From positions 1 through 32,384 of the forward strand of contig CAZTAK010000030.1 in assembly GCA_964611585.1 (NCBI GenBank): a DNA stretch of 32,384 bases, read 5' to 3'. The notes under the pieces are model-generated. The model saw only the letters and a program-made list of their open reading frames with translations, did no database searches and had not been told where the DNA came from. This document shows, piece by piece, positions 1-7,592 of this stretch (position 1 is its first letter; the number at the start of each line of letters is the position of its first letter). The position numbers and the translations under genes are program-made. The DNA comes from CAZTAK01 sp964611585 (GTDB lineage: Bacteria; Pseudomonadota; Alphaproteobacteria; SHVP01).

Positions 1-137
1 GTTCAGACGATGCAGTATCTTTTTCAGTTGCGGACGCCGCGATCGGCCGGATCCGCCGCACCCTCGCGATCAACCTGATCCTCGGGCTGATCGTCGTGGC
101 GGTGGCGATGGCAGGCCGGGCGCTCGGGCTCAGTTGA
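1..137 (+). CDS. C-terminal end of an integral membrane protein (partial)
   Basis: An open frame runs in from the left edge and stops with TGA at 135-137. The last 44 residues are visible. A polar, Arg-containing segment (AAIGRIRRT) is followed by one strongly hydrophobic helix (INLILGLIVVAVAMAG) and a short tail, RALGLS. This is the usual look of the last transmembrane helix of a polytopic inner-membrane protein, with the positive charges before the helix. CopD-type copper-resistance membrane proteins end this way, but so do many other families, so I do not assign one. The stop codon directly abuts the ATG of the next gene (TGAATG), which suggests translational coupling. Confidence 0.5.
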   Translation, partial: SDDAVSFSVADAAIGRIRRTLAINLILGLIVVAVAMAGRALGLS

Positions 138-572
138 ATGGCGATGGGGCGAATAGCGACGGCATTCGGCGCCGGGCTATTGGGCCTCTGCCTGACGGTC
201 GGGGTGCCGCAGGCGGCCGAAATATTCGTCACGGTTCAAAACGTAAGAAACGGAGACGGCTCAATCCGCCTTGTCCTTTTCAACGACCCGGAACGGTTTC
301 CCATGGGCGGCTGGACCATGGAGGTTGCCGTACCGGCGCGAACCGGTGAAACCATCGCCGTCTTCGAGGGTATTGAGCCCGACACGTACGCGATGATCGC
401 CTATCATGACGAAGATGATGACAGCAATCTCGATACCTTCTTGAGGATACCGCGCGAGGGATTCGGATTTTCCAACGACGCGAAAGTAAAGCTGGGACCG
501 CCCACGTTTGGTGAAGCGTCGTTCGTTGTTGAAATTGAGGGTGCGCGCCTTACAATTTCAATCAACTACTAG
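138..572 (+). CDS. Exported DUF2141 domain protein
   Basis: The predicted protein has 144 residues. Residues 1-27 form a Sec signal peptide (MAMGRIATAF, then a hydrophobic stretch ending PQAAE), so the mature protein is probably periplasmic. The remainder matches the layout of DUF2141 proteins: a beta-rich domain starting IFVTVQNVRNGDGSIRLVLF, a central AYHDEDDDSNLDT acidic loop, and a GFGFSNDAK motif before a final beta strand. The length is normal for the family, whose function is unknown. The start abuts the stop of the upstream membrane protein, and a second ATG two codons later is possible. The acidic DEDDD loop could bind a metal, but that is inference. Confidence 0.8.
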   Translation: MAMGRIATAFGAGLLGLCLTVGVPQAAEIFVTVQNVRNGDGSIRLVLFNDPERFPMGGWTMEVAVPARTGETIAVFEGIEPDTYAMIAYHDEDDDSNLDTFLRIPREGFGFSNDAKVKLGPPTFGEASFVVEIEGARLTISINY

Positions 573-655
573 GGGGCGTTGCCGGTCCGGCAATGGCATT
601 GGGGAAACGACATAAGGACGAATGCTTTCCCGCAACCCATTACCGGGGATCACTC

Positions 656-1105
656 ATGTTAGTGATTCAGGCCGTCGATCACGTCGGCACCCACGTCAGC
701 GACAAGGCCGTGGCGATTTCGTTTTATTCCGTGCTCGGGTCTGTGCTTGTCTCGGACGCCGGCTTTGAAAAAGGTCATCCCGTCATCATGCGGCACGAGT
801 CGGGCGTGGTGCTGAACCTGCTCGGCCCCGCCACCAAGGGCGCCGGCGAGAACATCCTGATGGACGGCAGCGACAAATTTCCCGGCATCACGCATGTCGC
901 GCTGCGGGTCGCGTCCGAGGCGGGCGCGCGCGAATTTTGCGAAGCCAACGCGATTCCCATTACCGGTCAATTCCGCTTCGGCGCCATGTCGGCAATTTTC
1001 ATCCGCGACCCCGACCGCAACGTGATCGAACTCGACGCCTACGCAGCGGGCGCTCAAGACGTAGCGAAATCCGCAACCCCGGCCAACTACGAAGAGCATC
1101 CCTAG
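656..1105 (+). CDS. VOC-superfamily (glyoxalase/dioxygenase fold) protein
   Basis: The protein has 149 residues and contains both halves of a vicinal-oxygen-chelate fold. The first half begins AVDHVGTHVSDKAVAISFY and the second begins GITHVALRVASEAGAREF. The C-terminal half ends IFIRDPDRNVIELDAY, the classical position of the metal-binding Glu. Candidate metal ligands are the His of DHVG, the His of THVAL and the Glu of VIELDAY. Substrate cannot be read from sequence; lyases, dioxygenases and resistance proteins all share this fold. I chose ATG 656 because a GGGGA sequence lies about 7 bases upstream; an upstream start at 593 would add an unconserved-looking 21-residue leader. Confidence 0.82.
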   Translation: MLVIQAVDHVGTHVSDKAVAISFYSVLGSVLVSDAGFEKGHPVIMRHESGVVLNLLGPATKGAGENILMDGSDKFPGITHVALRVASEAGAREFCEANAIPITGQFRFGAMSAIFIRDPDRNVIELDAYAAGAQDVAKSATPANYEEHP

Positions 1106-1238
1106 GCGGCGAACGCCGGGCGCAACGCATCGAACGCCGTTCGCGGTGCGCTTCCCTGTGCTGCCGCCCCCGCCGGGCGCCTCCGGGTATGAAATCTCCG
1201 TCTTTACCCGCCGGGCGGGTCCGTGCCACTTTCCCCTC

Positions 1239-2762
1239 ATGGTTGCCCGGGTTGCCACCGTTGCGTTTCAGGGAGCCGACGTTCTCGAAGTCGATGTCCA
1301 GGTGCAGATGGCCTCGGGCCTTCCCGCATTCACCGTGGTGGGCCTGCCCGACAAGGCGGTCGGCGAATCGCGCGAACGCGTGCGCGCGGCCCTCGGTGCC
1401 ATCGGGCTCGCCCTGCCGCCCAAGCGCATCACCGTCAATCTCGCGCCGGCCGATGTCACCAAGGAAGGCAGCCACTTCGATCTGCCGATCGCGCTGGCGC
1501 TGCTGGTATCGATGGGGGTGCTGCCGGGCGACGAGGTCGCGGGCTACACCGTGCTTGGCGAACTCGCGCTTGATGGCCGGCTGGCGCCGATCTCGGGCGT
1601 CCTTCCGGCGGCGATCCATGCGGCGGCGCGCCAACGCGGCCTGATCTGCCCGGCAACCACCGGCGGCGAGGCGGCGTGGGCCGGCTAGGTCGAAATCCTC
1701 GCGCCGCGCGATCTTCTGGCGCTCGTCAATCACTTCAAGGGGACGCAGGTCCTGACCCCGCCCGAGCCGGCGCCGCTATCCGAAGGCGCCGGCGCGCCCG
1801 ACCTGCGCGATATCAAGGGCCAGGAGACAGCCAAGCGGGCGCTGGAAATCGCCGCCGCGGGCGGCCACAATCTGCTGATGATCGGCCCGCCGGGGGCGGG
1901 AAAATCGATGCTGGCGGCACGGATGCCCGGGCTCTTGCCGCCTCTGGATGCGGCCGAGACGCTGGAAGTCTCGATGATCGCCTCGGTCGCCGGGCTGCTG
2001 CGCGGGGGCCGCATCACGCGGGCGCGCCCGTTCCGCGATCCCCACCACAACGCTTCCCAGGCGGCGATGGTGGGCGGCGGCACCCGTATCAAGCCGGGCG
2101 AGGTGACGCTCGCGCACCTGGGCGTCCTGTTCCTCGACGAATTGCCCGAATTCTCCCGCACGGTGCTCGAAAGTCTGCGCCAGCCGCTCGAAAGCGGGGC
2201 CGTCACCATCGCCCGCGCCAACGGCCACGTGACCTATCCCTCGCGTTTTCAAATGGTGGCGGCGATGAATCCCTGCCGCTGCGGCTTCCTCGGCGATCCG
2301 GCCCAGGCCTGCTCGCGTGTGCCCAGGTGCGCCATCGACTACCAGTCGAAAATCTCGGGCCCGCTGTTCGACCGCATCGACCTCCATGCCGATGTGCCGG
2401 CGGTTTCGGCCGCGGACCTGACCCTGCCACCGCCGGCAGAGGGAACCTCCGAAGTGGCGGCGCGGGTCGCGCGGGCGCGGAATGTACAAACTGCGCGCTA
2501 TCGCAATGGCAACGGCAACGGCGTGCCGGTTCGCACCAACGCCGAGGCCGACGGCGAGTTGCTGATGCAAGTTGCCGATCCCGATGCCGAGGGCAAGAGA
2601 CTGCTGACCGAGGCGGTGGACCGGATGAAGTTGTCGGCACGCGGTTATCACCGTGTGCTCAAGGTCGCGCGCACGCTTGCCGATCTCGAAGGCGTGGACA
2701 ACGTCTCGCGCATTCACGTCGCCGAGGCGCTCTCCTACCGGCGCATCAATTTGCGGGAATAA
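1239..2762 (+). pseudogene. comM: ComM/YifB-type Mg-chelatase-like AAA+ ATPase, interrupted by an in-frame amber codon
   Basis: Reading straight through gives about 507 codons, the normal length for ComM/YifB. The N-terminal Lon-protease-like domain (MVARVATVAFQGADVLEVDV, then VVGLPDKAVGESRERVRAAL) occupies residues 1-149. Codon 150, at 1686-1688, is TAG. The same frame resumes at once with VEILAPRDLLALVNHFKGTQ, which is typical family sequence. The ATPase part has Walker A GPPGAGKS near residue 216, Walker B VLFLDELPEF near 297 and the family motif NPCRCG near 344. Intact ComM is a hexameric branch-migration helicase that helps integrate incoming DNA during transformation. Both halves look otherwise undamaged. 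A GAG-to-TAG change (or AAG/CAG) or a sequencing error explains it equally well. The ATG at 1239 begins at the conserved family N-terminus. The 3' end faces an EamA gene 12 bases away. Confidence 0.88.
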
Positions 2763-2774
2763 AGGTCCGCGGCG

Positions 2775-3728
2775 TCAGACGCGGGTGCGGCTGCGCGTGA
2801 GCCGGCGGCGCACCAATCGCCGCCATAGCCGCCCGTCGATGGTGGCGAGGCCGAGGCCGATCAGCGCCATGCCGGCGAAGTGAACCGCCTCCAAGCGTTC
2901 GCCGAGGATGAACGTCCCGAGCACAATTGCCGACACCGGCACCAAGAACGTCACCAGCAGAATGTTCGTGGCCCCGGACGACGCCAGAATCCGGAAATAA
3001 AGAATGTAGGCCAGTGCCGTCGAGGCGAGCGCAAGTGCGATCACTGACGTCACCGTAACCGCCCCCGGCATCGCCAGCGCCCACGGCCGGTCGACGATCA
3101 ACGCCACCGGAATCAAGACGATTGCCGAGGCCGTCACCTGGCCGGTCGCGGTCATTACCGGATCGATGCCCTTCTTTGAAAACCTTCGTCCGAAGACGCC
3201 CGCGAACGCATACGAAAGCGCCGCCCCCAGGCACGCGAGCTGCGCCAGCACATTCTCGCCGAGTCCTTCGAGGACGGCGGGGCCGATCATCACCACCGCG
3301 CCGGCGAAACCGACGGCTGCCCCTATCGCCTTCGACGGCGTCAGACGTTCATCCGCAAGCACCACACCCGCCACCAGAACGCCAAATAAGGGCGTGGTCG
3401 CGTTGAGGATCGAGGCCAACCCCGAGGCGATTTGCGTCTGTCCCCACACCAGAAGCGTAAACGGCACTGCGTTGTTGAGGACACCCATACCGAAAAAAGC
3501 CGCCCACACCCGCCGCGGCCACCAAACGCGAATTCCCATGACCGCGACGACGGCCCACAGCGCAATCGCCGCCAGTCCGACGCGTACGGCGACAATGGTG
3601 AAGGGCGGTAATTCCTTAACCGCGATCTCGACAAAGAAGAACGTCCCGCCCCAGAGAACGGAAAGCGCGACCAGGATTGCCCAGGTGCGCGGGCCCATCG
3701 AAAGCTTGATACCGGTCGGATTGGTCAT
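2775..3728 (-). CDS. EamA/DMT-superfamily transporter
   Basis: The predicted protein has 317 residues and about ten transmembrane helices arranged as two EamA repeats. The first repeat starts WAILVALSVLWGGTFFFVEI; the second starts near ACLGAALSYAFAGVFGRRF. Characteristic sequence includes LNATTPLFGVLVAGVVLADE at the end of repeat 1 and FLVPVSAIVLGTFILGE at the end of repeat 2. The C-terminus is a basic cytoplasmic tail (RRLVRRRLTRSRTRV). Family members export amino acids, nucleosides or other small metabolites at the inner membrane; the substrate is not predictable here. An AGGCGAG sequence lies just upstream of the ATG. The gene converges on the broken comM gene. Confidence 0.88.
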   Translation of the reverse strand: MTNPTGIKLSMGPRTWAILVALSVLWGGTFFFVEIAVKELPPFTIVAVRVGLAAIALWAVVAVMGIRVWWPRRVWAAFFGMGVLNNAVPFTLLVWGQTQIASGLASILNATTPLFGVLVAGVVLADERLTPSKAIGAAVGFAGAVVMIGPAVLEGLGENVLAQLACLGAALSYAFAGVFGRRFSKKGIDPVMTATGQVTASAIVLIPVALIVDRPWALAMPGAVTVTSVIALALASTALAYILYFRILASSGATNILLVTFLVPVSAIVLGTFILGERLEAVHFAGMALIGLGLATIDGRLWRRLVRRRLTRSRTRV

Positions 3729-3837
3729 TGGCTCGCCTGGTGTGGCGCGGTCGGTGGTCGAGGGTTAGCGGCTTTTGCGCGCGTCCGTCATTCTGATTCT
3801 TGCGGCGCGTGCGGCAGACCCGTTGGGGCGTCGCCGC

Positions 3838-5187
3838 TCAACCCGCCAGCGCCCCGTCGGTCCAGCGCGCCAGTGCGGCAAGACGCGCATCGCTTGCCGC
3901 CGTTCCCACCAGTTGCATTCCCACTGGCAGGCCGGCGACGCGCAACACAGGCAAACTGATCGCCGGGAATCCGAGTATGCTCCACGCCGCCAGAAAGGCG
4001 CGGCTGCCGGTGAACTCGAATCCCTCAGGGGCCGGTCCCGACGACGAAAGCGTAATCAGCGCGTCGAAGCCGCGGGCAAGTTCGCCGACACGCGCGCGCG
4101 CCTGTTCGCACAAGCCGAGCGCCTCGGCATAGCGTTCGGGCGTCACCGTTTCGGCGTGGTCGAGATAGGCGGCGATGGTGTCGCTCAATTCGTGCCCCGT
4201 CTCGCGATAGGCGAGATAGGGCCAGCGCATCTCATAGGCCATCACGTCGTAGCCCGGCGCCTCGACCTCGCACGCAGCCTTGTCGAGTTCGGCGAGGGCC
4301 GGATCGGATTCGAGCGTTCCGGTTTCGACTCCCTTCTCGCGCAAGCGCTGGAGCGCCGCCTCGACGGCGCTTGAGGTCGGTGCATCGAGTTCCGCCCAGC
4401 CCATGAGGCGCACCACGCCCAGCCGGCGCGGCTTCACGGCCTTGGGCAACGTCTCGCCTCCCGCCAGAACCGGTTGCGCGGCGGGACCCGAGCCGAGCGA
4501 GGCAATCTGATAGATCACCCGCCACATGTCTTCGAGGCTCGCCGCCAGCACGCCGAGATGATCGCGGCTCGGCGACACCGGGTGCACGCCGCCGAGGTTG
4601 CTGACGCCGTGCGTAGGCTTGATTGCGTAGGCGCCGCAGTAGGACGCCGGCCGGATCACCGATCCCGCCGTCTGGGTGCCGAGCGCGGCCGGCACCATGC
4701 CGGCCCCGACCGCGGCCCCTGAACCGCTCGAGGATGCCCCCGGTGTGCGCGCGGCATCGTAGGGATTGACGGTTGCACCCGAGGTGCCGCAAGCGAATTC
4801 GGTGGTGACGGTCTTGCCGAGGATGACCGCGCCGGCCCGGCGCAGTGCGGCGACGCAGGTGGCATCGGCGCGGGGCCGGTTGCCGTTGTAGAGCGCCGAA
4901 TTCATTTCCGTCGGATACCCGGCGGCGTCGATGATGTCCTTGATGGCGACCGGGCAGCCGTCAAGCGGCGACAGCGGACGCCCGTTCGAATAGCGCGCCG
5001 TCGATTCATCGGCAGCGGAGCGCGCCAGGCCGGCATCGAGCGAGACAAAAGCGCCGATCGCACCGTCGCGGGCTTCAATCGTTTCGAGACAACCTTCGAG
5101 AAAACTGCGCGGCGTGGCCTCGCCGCGCAGGAACGATTCGCGCGCCGGCGCGTACGGGCGCAAGGCGTTGATGTTCGGATCGGGCAC
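3838..5187 (-). CDS. Amidase-signature family hydrolase
   Basis: From the GTG at 5187 the protein has 449 residues. The amidase signature is intact. The catalytic Lys lies in VAIKDIID (K83), the cis-Ser in PGASSSGSGAAVGAG (S152), and the nucleophile Ser in QTAGSVIRPAS (S176); the two Ser are 24 residues apart as in characterised enzymes. Members hydrolyse amide bonds; the group includes GatA, but the loop GASSSGSG differs from the GGSSGGS typical of GatA, and no gatB or gatC is nearby. A stand-alone amidase is therefore more likely. I preferred GTG 5187 because GGAGG precedes it by four bases. A TTG at 5241 is in frame but has no ribosome site. Divergent from the membrane-protein triplet. Confidence 0.87.
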   Translation of the reverse strand: MPDPNINALRPYAPARESFLRGEATPRSFLEGCLETIEARDGAIGAFVSLDAGLARSAADESTARYSNGRPLSPLDGCPVAIKDIIDAAGYPTEMNSALYNGNRPRADATCVAALRRAGAVILGKTVTTEFACGTSGATVNPYDAARTPGASSSGSGAAVGAGMVPAALGTQTAGSVIRPASYCGAYAIKPTHGVSNLGGVHPVSPSRDHLGVLAASLEDMWRVIYQIASLGSGPAAQPVLAGGETLPKAVKPRRLGVVRLMGWAELDAPTSSAVEAALQRLREKGVETGTLESDPALAELDKAACEVEAPGYDVMAYEMRWPYLAYRETGHELSDTIAAYLDHAETVTPERYAEALGLCEQARARVGELARGFDALITLSSSGPAPEGFEFTGSRAFLAAWSILGFPAISLPVLRVAGLPVGMQLVGTAASDARLAALARWTDGALAG

Positions 5188-5389
5188 GGTGCCTCCGTTG
5201 CGGTGAGCCGCATTTATCGGGTGCAATCGCTCGGCCGTCAATCGGGGGTCCGGCTCGGCGTTGCAGGGGCGCGGCCGGCGGTCCGGTGCTGCGCTGCCGC
5301 CGCGTTCGCCATGAACAGAAGGCGTGACGCCGCGCCTCCAAATCGCGTAGGGTATCGCCGCGAAGAAGACAATAATCTGGGGAGGCGGT

Positions 5390-6070
5390 ATGACCGGGCC
5401 TGAGTTCTGGCAAAGTTTCTGGATTCTCGCGCATCTGTTGTTGTTCGTGTACTGGCTCGGTGGCGACCTCGGCGTTTTCTACGCCAGCCGCTATCGCAAC
5501 CGCGGCGACCTCGACATCAAGACGCGCCTGTTGATCGGCAAGATTACGGCGGCGATCGATATGTCGCCCCGCACCACGCTGGTGCTGATGCTGCCGGTGG
5601 GACTGACGCTTGCCGCCAATCTCGGCCTGTCGCCGGTCACCGGGGTTTGGCTTGCGCTGGTGTGGATTGCTTCGCTCGCCTGGCTGCTGCTGGTCTGGAC
5701 CGTTCACCTAAAAAAAGGCACCGAACGCGCGCGCCAATTCGCCAACCTCGACATGCTGATCCGCGCGGCTGTCGTGGTGGTGCTGACGGTGGCGGCGATC
5801 GCGACATTCGTCACCGGCGAACCGTTCGTCGAGAACTGGCTCGCGCTCAAGGTGCTGTTGTTTGCGGGCACGGTGTTCTGCGGCATCATGATCCGGTTCG
5901 CGATCAAGCCCTATGGGGTCATCTTCGAGGAAATCGTCGCCGAAGGCTCGACCCCCGAACGCGAGGCCCGATTCAAGAGCGCCGCCAAGGTCTCACGCTT
6001 CTGGGTGAAAAGCCTGTGGGCGCTGCTCTTGGTGGCGGCCTGGGTCGGGATTGCGAAACCGTGGTTCTGA
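5390..6070 (+). CDS. Membrane protein of a tandem triplicated family, copy 1
   Basis: The protein has 226 residues, with about six hydrophobic helices. It shares four landmarks with the next two genes: HLLLFVYWLGGDLGVFY in the first helix, LPVGLTLAANLGLSP, WLALKVLLFAG, and EGSTPERE in a cytoplasmic or periplasmic loop before the final helix. A His near residue 15 in helix 1 and an Arg-containing helix 5 are conserved across copies. The pattern recalls HemJ and CopD-type four-to-six-helix proteins, which bind heme or copper, but the resemblance is distant and I do not assign a function. A strong GGGGAGG ribosome site precedes the ATG. The first gene of a three-gene set on one strand. Confidence 0.75.
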   Translation: MTGPEFWQSFWILAHLLLFVYWLGGDLGVFYASRYRNRGDLDIKTRLLIGKITAAIDMSPRTTLVLMLPVGLTLAANLGLSPVTGVWLALVWIASLAWLLLVWTVHLKKGTERARQFANLDMLIRAAVVVVLTVAAIATFVTGEPFVENWLALKVLLFAGTVFCGIMIRFAIKPYGVIFEEIVAEGSTPEREARFKSAAKVSRFWVKSLWALLLVAAWVGIAKPWF

Positions 6071-6141
6071 CCGGCCCGGGGCGCATTGTCCGGGTGCGGG
6101 CGCGCCGCTAGGCGCTCGCGCCCGCAACACGAGGGACCGTC

Positions 6142-6810
6142 ATGGAAGCACAGGGGGTTTGGGCGTTCGTTCATGTTATGCTGCTGGTCTATTGGCTGGG
6201 GGCGGACTTGGGCGTGTTCTACACCGCCCATCAGGTGATCAAGCCCGAGCTTTCGGCCGAAACCCGCGCGGCGCTTCTCAAGGTTTTGACGTTCGTCGAC
6301 GGTTTTCCGCGCGCGGTCTCAATTTTCATGCTGCCGGTGGGGCTGCAACTGGCGGCGGGCCTCGGGCTGTCGCCGGTCATCGGCGGCTGGCTGTGGACGG
6401 CGTGGATCGCGGCCGTGCTGTGGTTCCTGATCGCCTACACCGCCAATACACAGCGCGCGACGGCGACAGGACAAACGCTGGCGAAAATCGATCTCGCGAT
6501 CCGCGCGGTGCTGCTGGTGGTGCTGGCGGTGGCGGCGATCTTCTCGTTCGTCGGCGAGGCGCCGTTTGCCACCAACTGGCTCGCCCTCAAGGTGCTGTTG
6601 TTTGCGCTGTTGCTGGTCTGCGGTATCGGCATTCGCGTGACCTTTGCGCCGTTCGGCCCCGCCTTCGCGGAATTGGTGGCCGATGGCTCGTCGCCGGAGA
6701 CCGAAGCCGTGCTGAAACGGGCGGTCGGCCGGGCGGTGCCGTTCGTGATCGCGTTGTGGGTGCTGCTCGGCGCCGAAGCGCTGATCGGCATTGCACAACC
6801 GTACTTCTAG
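6142..6810 (+). CDS. Membrane protein of a tandem triplicated family, copy 2
   Basis: The protein has 222 residues and the same helix layout as its neighbours. Shared motifs are HVMLLVYWLGADLGVFY, LPVGLQLAAGLGLSP, WLALKVLLFA and GSSPETE. Loops between them are clearly diverged, so this is an old duplication rather than a recent copy. A GAGGGA ribosome site lies a few bases before the ATG. The gene follows copy 1 after 71 bases and precedes copy 3 by ten bases, so all three are probably one transcript. No enzymatic motif is visible. Function unknown; a membrane-bound cofactor or ligand-binding role is only a guess from the buried His of helix 1. Confidence 0.75.
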   Translation: MEAQGVWAFVHVMLLVYWLGADLGVFYTAHQVIKPELSAETRAALLKVLTFVDGFPRAVSIFMLPVGLQLAAGLGLSPVIGGWLWTAWIAAVLWFLIAYTANTQRATATGQTLAKIDLAIRAVLLVVLAVAAIFSFVGEAPFATNWLALKVLLFALLLVCGIGIRVTFAPFGPAFAELVADGSSPETEAVLKRAVGRAVPFVIALWVLLGAEALIGIAQPYF

Positions 6811-6820
6811 GGGTCGGGCC

Positions 6821-7489
6821 GTGGACGCACATGAATTCTGGCGGTTGCTGCACCTGGCGACCTTCGTCTATTGGCTGGGTGCGGATCTCGGCGTGTTCTA
6901 CAGTTCGCGCTTCGTCATCAACAGCGCCTACACGCCCGAGACCCGGGCGGTGCTGCTCAAGACGCTGGTCTGGCTCGACATGGTGCCGCGCTATGCGCTG
7001 CTATTGACGCTGCCGGTCGGATTGCAGCTTGCGGGCGGCCTCGGGCTGTCGCCGCTCAGCAGCGGGTGGCTGTGGCTGGTGTGGCTCGGATTTGCTGCGT
7101 GGATCGTCCTGGCGTTTCAGATCCACCGCCGTCAAGGCAGCGATGTGGTCAAGGCCCTGACCAACATTGACCTTGCGCTTCGTTTTGCGCTGATCCTGAT
7201 GCTGGCGTTAAGCGCAATTCTGTCGCTGTCGGGATCGGACATCTTCGGCACGCCCTGGCTTGCGCTCAAGGTGCTGCTGTTCGCGGGCGCGGTGGCGTGC
7301 GGGGTGATGATCCGGATTACCTTCCGTCCGTTCGAGCCGGCCTTTGGCGAGATCATGAAAAACGGTTCGACGCCCGAGGTCGAGACAAGGCTCCGGGCGT
7401 CGCTCAATTCTGCCGCCCGCTGGGTGGTGCTGCTGTGGATCGTGGTCGCCGCCGCCGCCTACGTCGGGATCACTCAGCCCGGCCTGTAG
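6821..7489 (+). CDS. Membrane protein of a tandem triplicated family, copy 3
   Basis: Starting at GTG 6821 the protein has 222 residues, the same length as copy 2, and begins VDAHEFWRLLHLATFVYWLG, aligning with EFWQSFWILAHLLLFVYWLG of copy 1. Other shared blocks are LPVGLQLAGGLGLSP, WLALKVLLFAGAVACGVMIR and GSTPEVE. An AGGGG sequence lies about eight bases before the GTG. A TTG ten codons earlier is in frame but falls inside copy 2 and has no ribosome site. The stop codon sits in the loop of a Rho-independent terminator, which marks the end of the operon. Confidence 0.75.
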   Translation: MDAHEFWRLLHLATFVYWLGADLGVFYSSRFVINSAYTPETRAVLLKTLVWLDMVPRYALLLTLPVGLQLAGGLGLSPLSSGWLWLVWLGFAAWIVLAFQIHRRQGSDVVKALTNIDLALRFALILMLALSAILSLSGSDIFGTPWLALKVLLFAGAVACGVMIRITFRPFEPAFGEIMKNGSTPEVETRLRASLNSAARWVVLLWIVVAAAAYVGITQPGL

Positions 7490-7499
7490 GCCGGTTTTT
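7479..7499 (+). terminator. Rho-independent terminator ending the membrane-protein triplet
   Basis: A perfect six-base-pair stem, CCGGCC / GGCCGG, encloses a TGTA loop and is followed directly by TTTTT. The TAG stop of copy 3 (7487-7489) overlaps the loop and the right arm, so the last coding bases also build the terminator. Confidence 0.8.
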
Positions 7500-7592
7500 G
7501 CGCAACGACCGGGCCGGCGCGCCTCTAGTTCCTTTCCCGAGCGCGTTCGGCCGCGCTAAAGTAGCGCACACCCGCCGAACCGGGAGACTTCC

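Noticed and set aside
1676..2800. A long plus-strand frame overlapping the comM gene, suggesting a frameshift
   Set aside because: The comM sequence before and after the TAG is in one frame, so no frameshift is needed. The overlapping frame is Arg/Gly/Ala-rich and lacks any domain.
5188..5241. Longer amidase beginning at TTG 5241
   Set aside because: There is no ribosome site before the TTG, whereas GGAGG sits four bases before GTG 5187.
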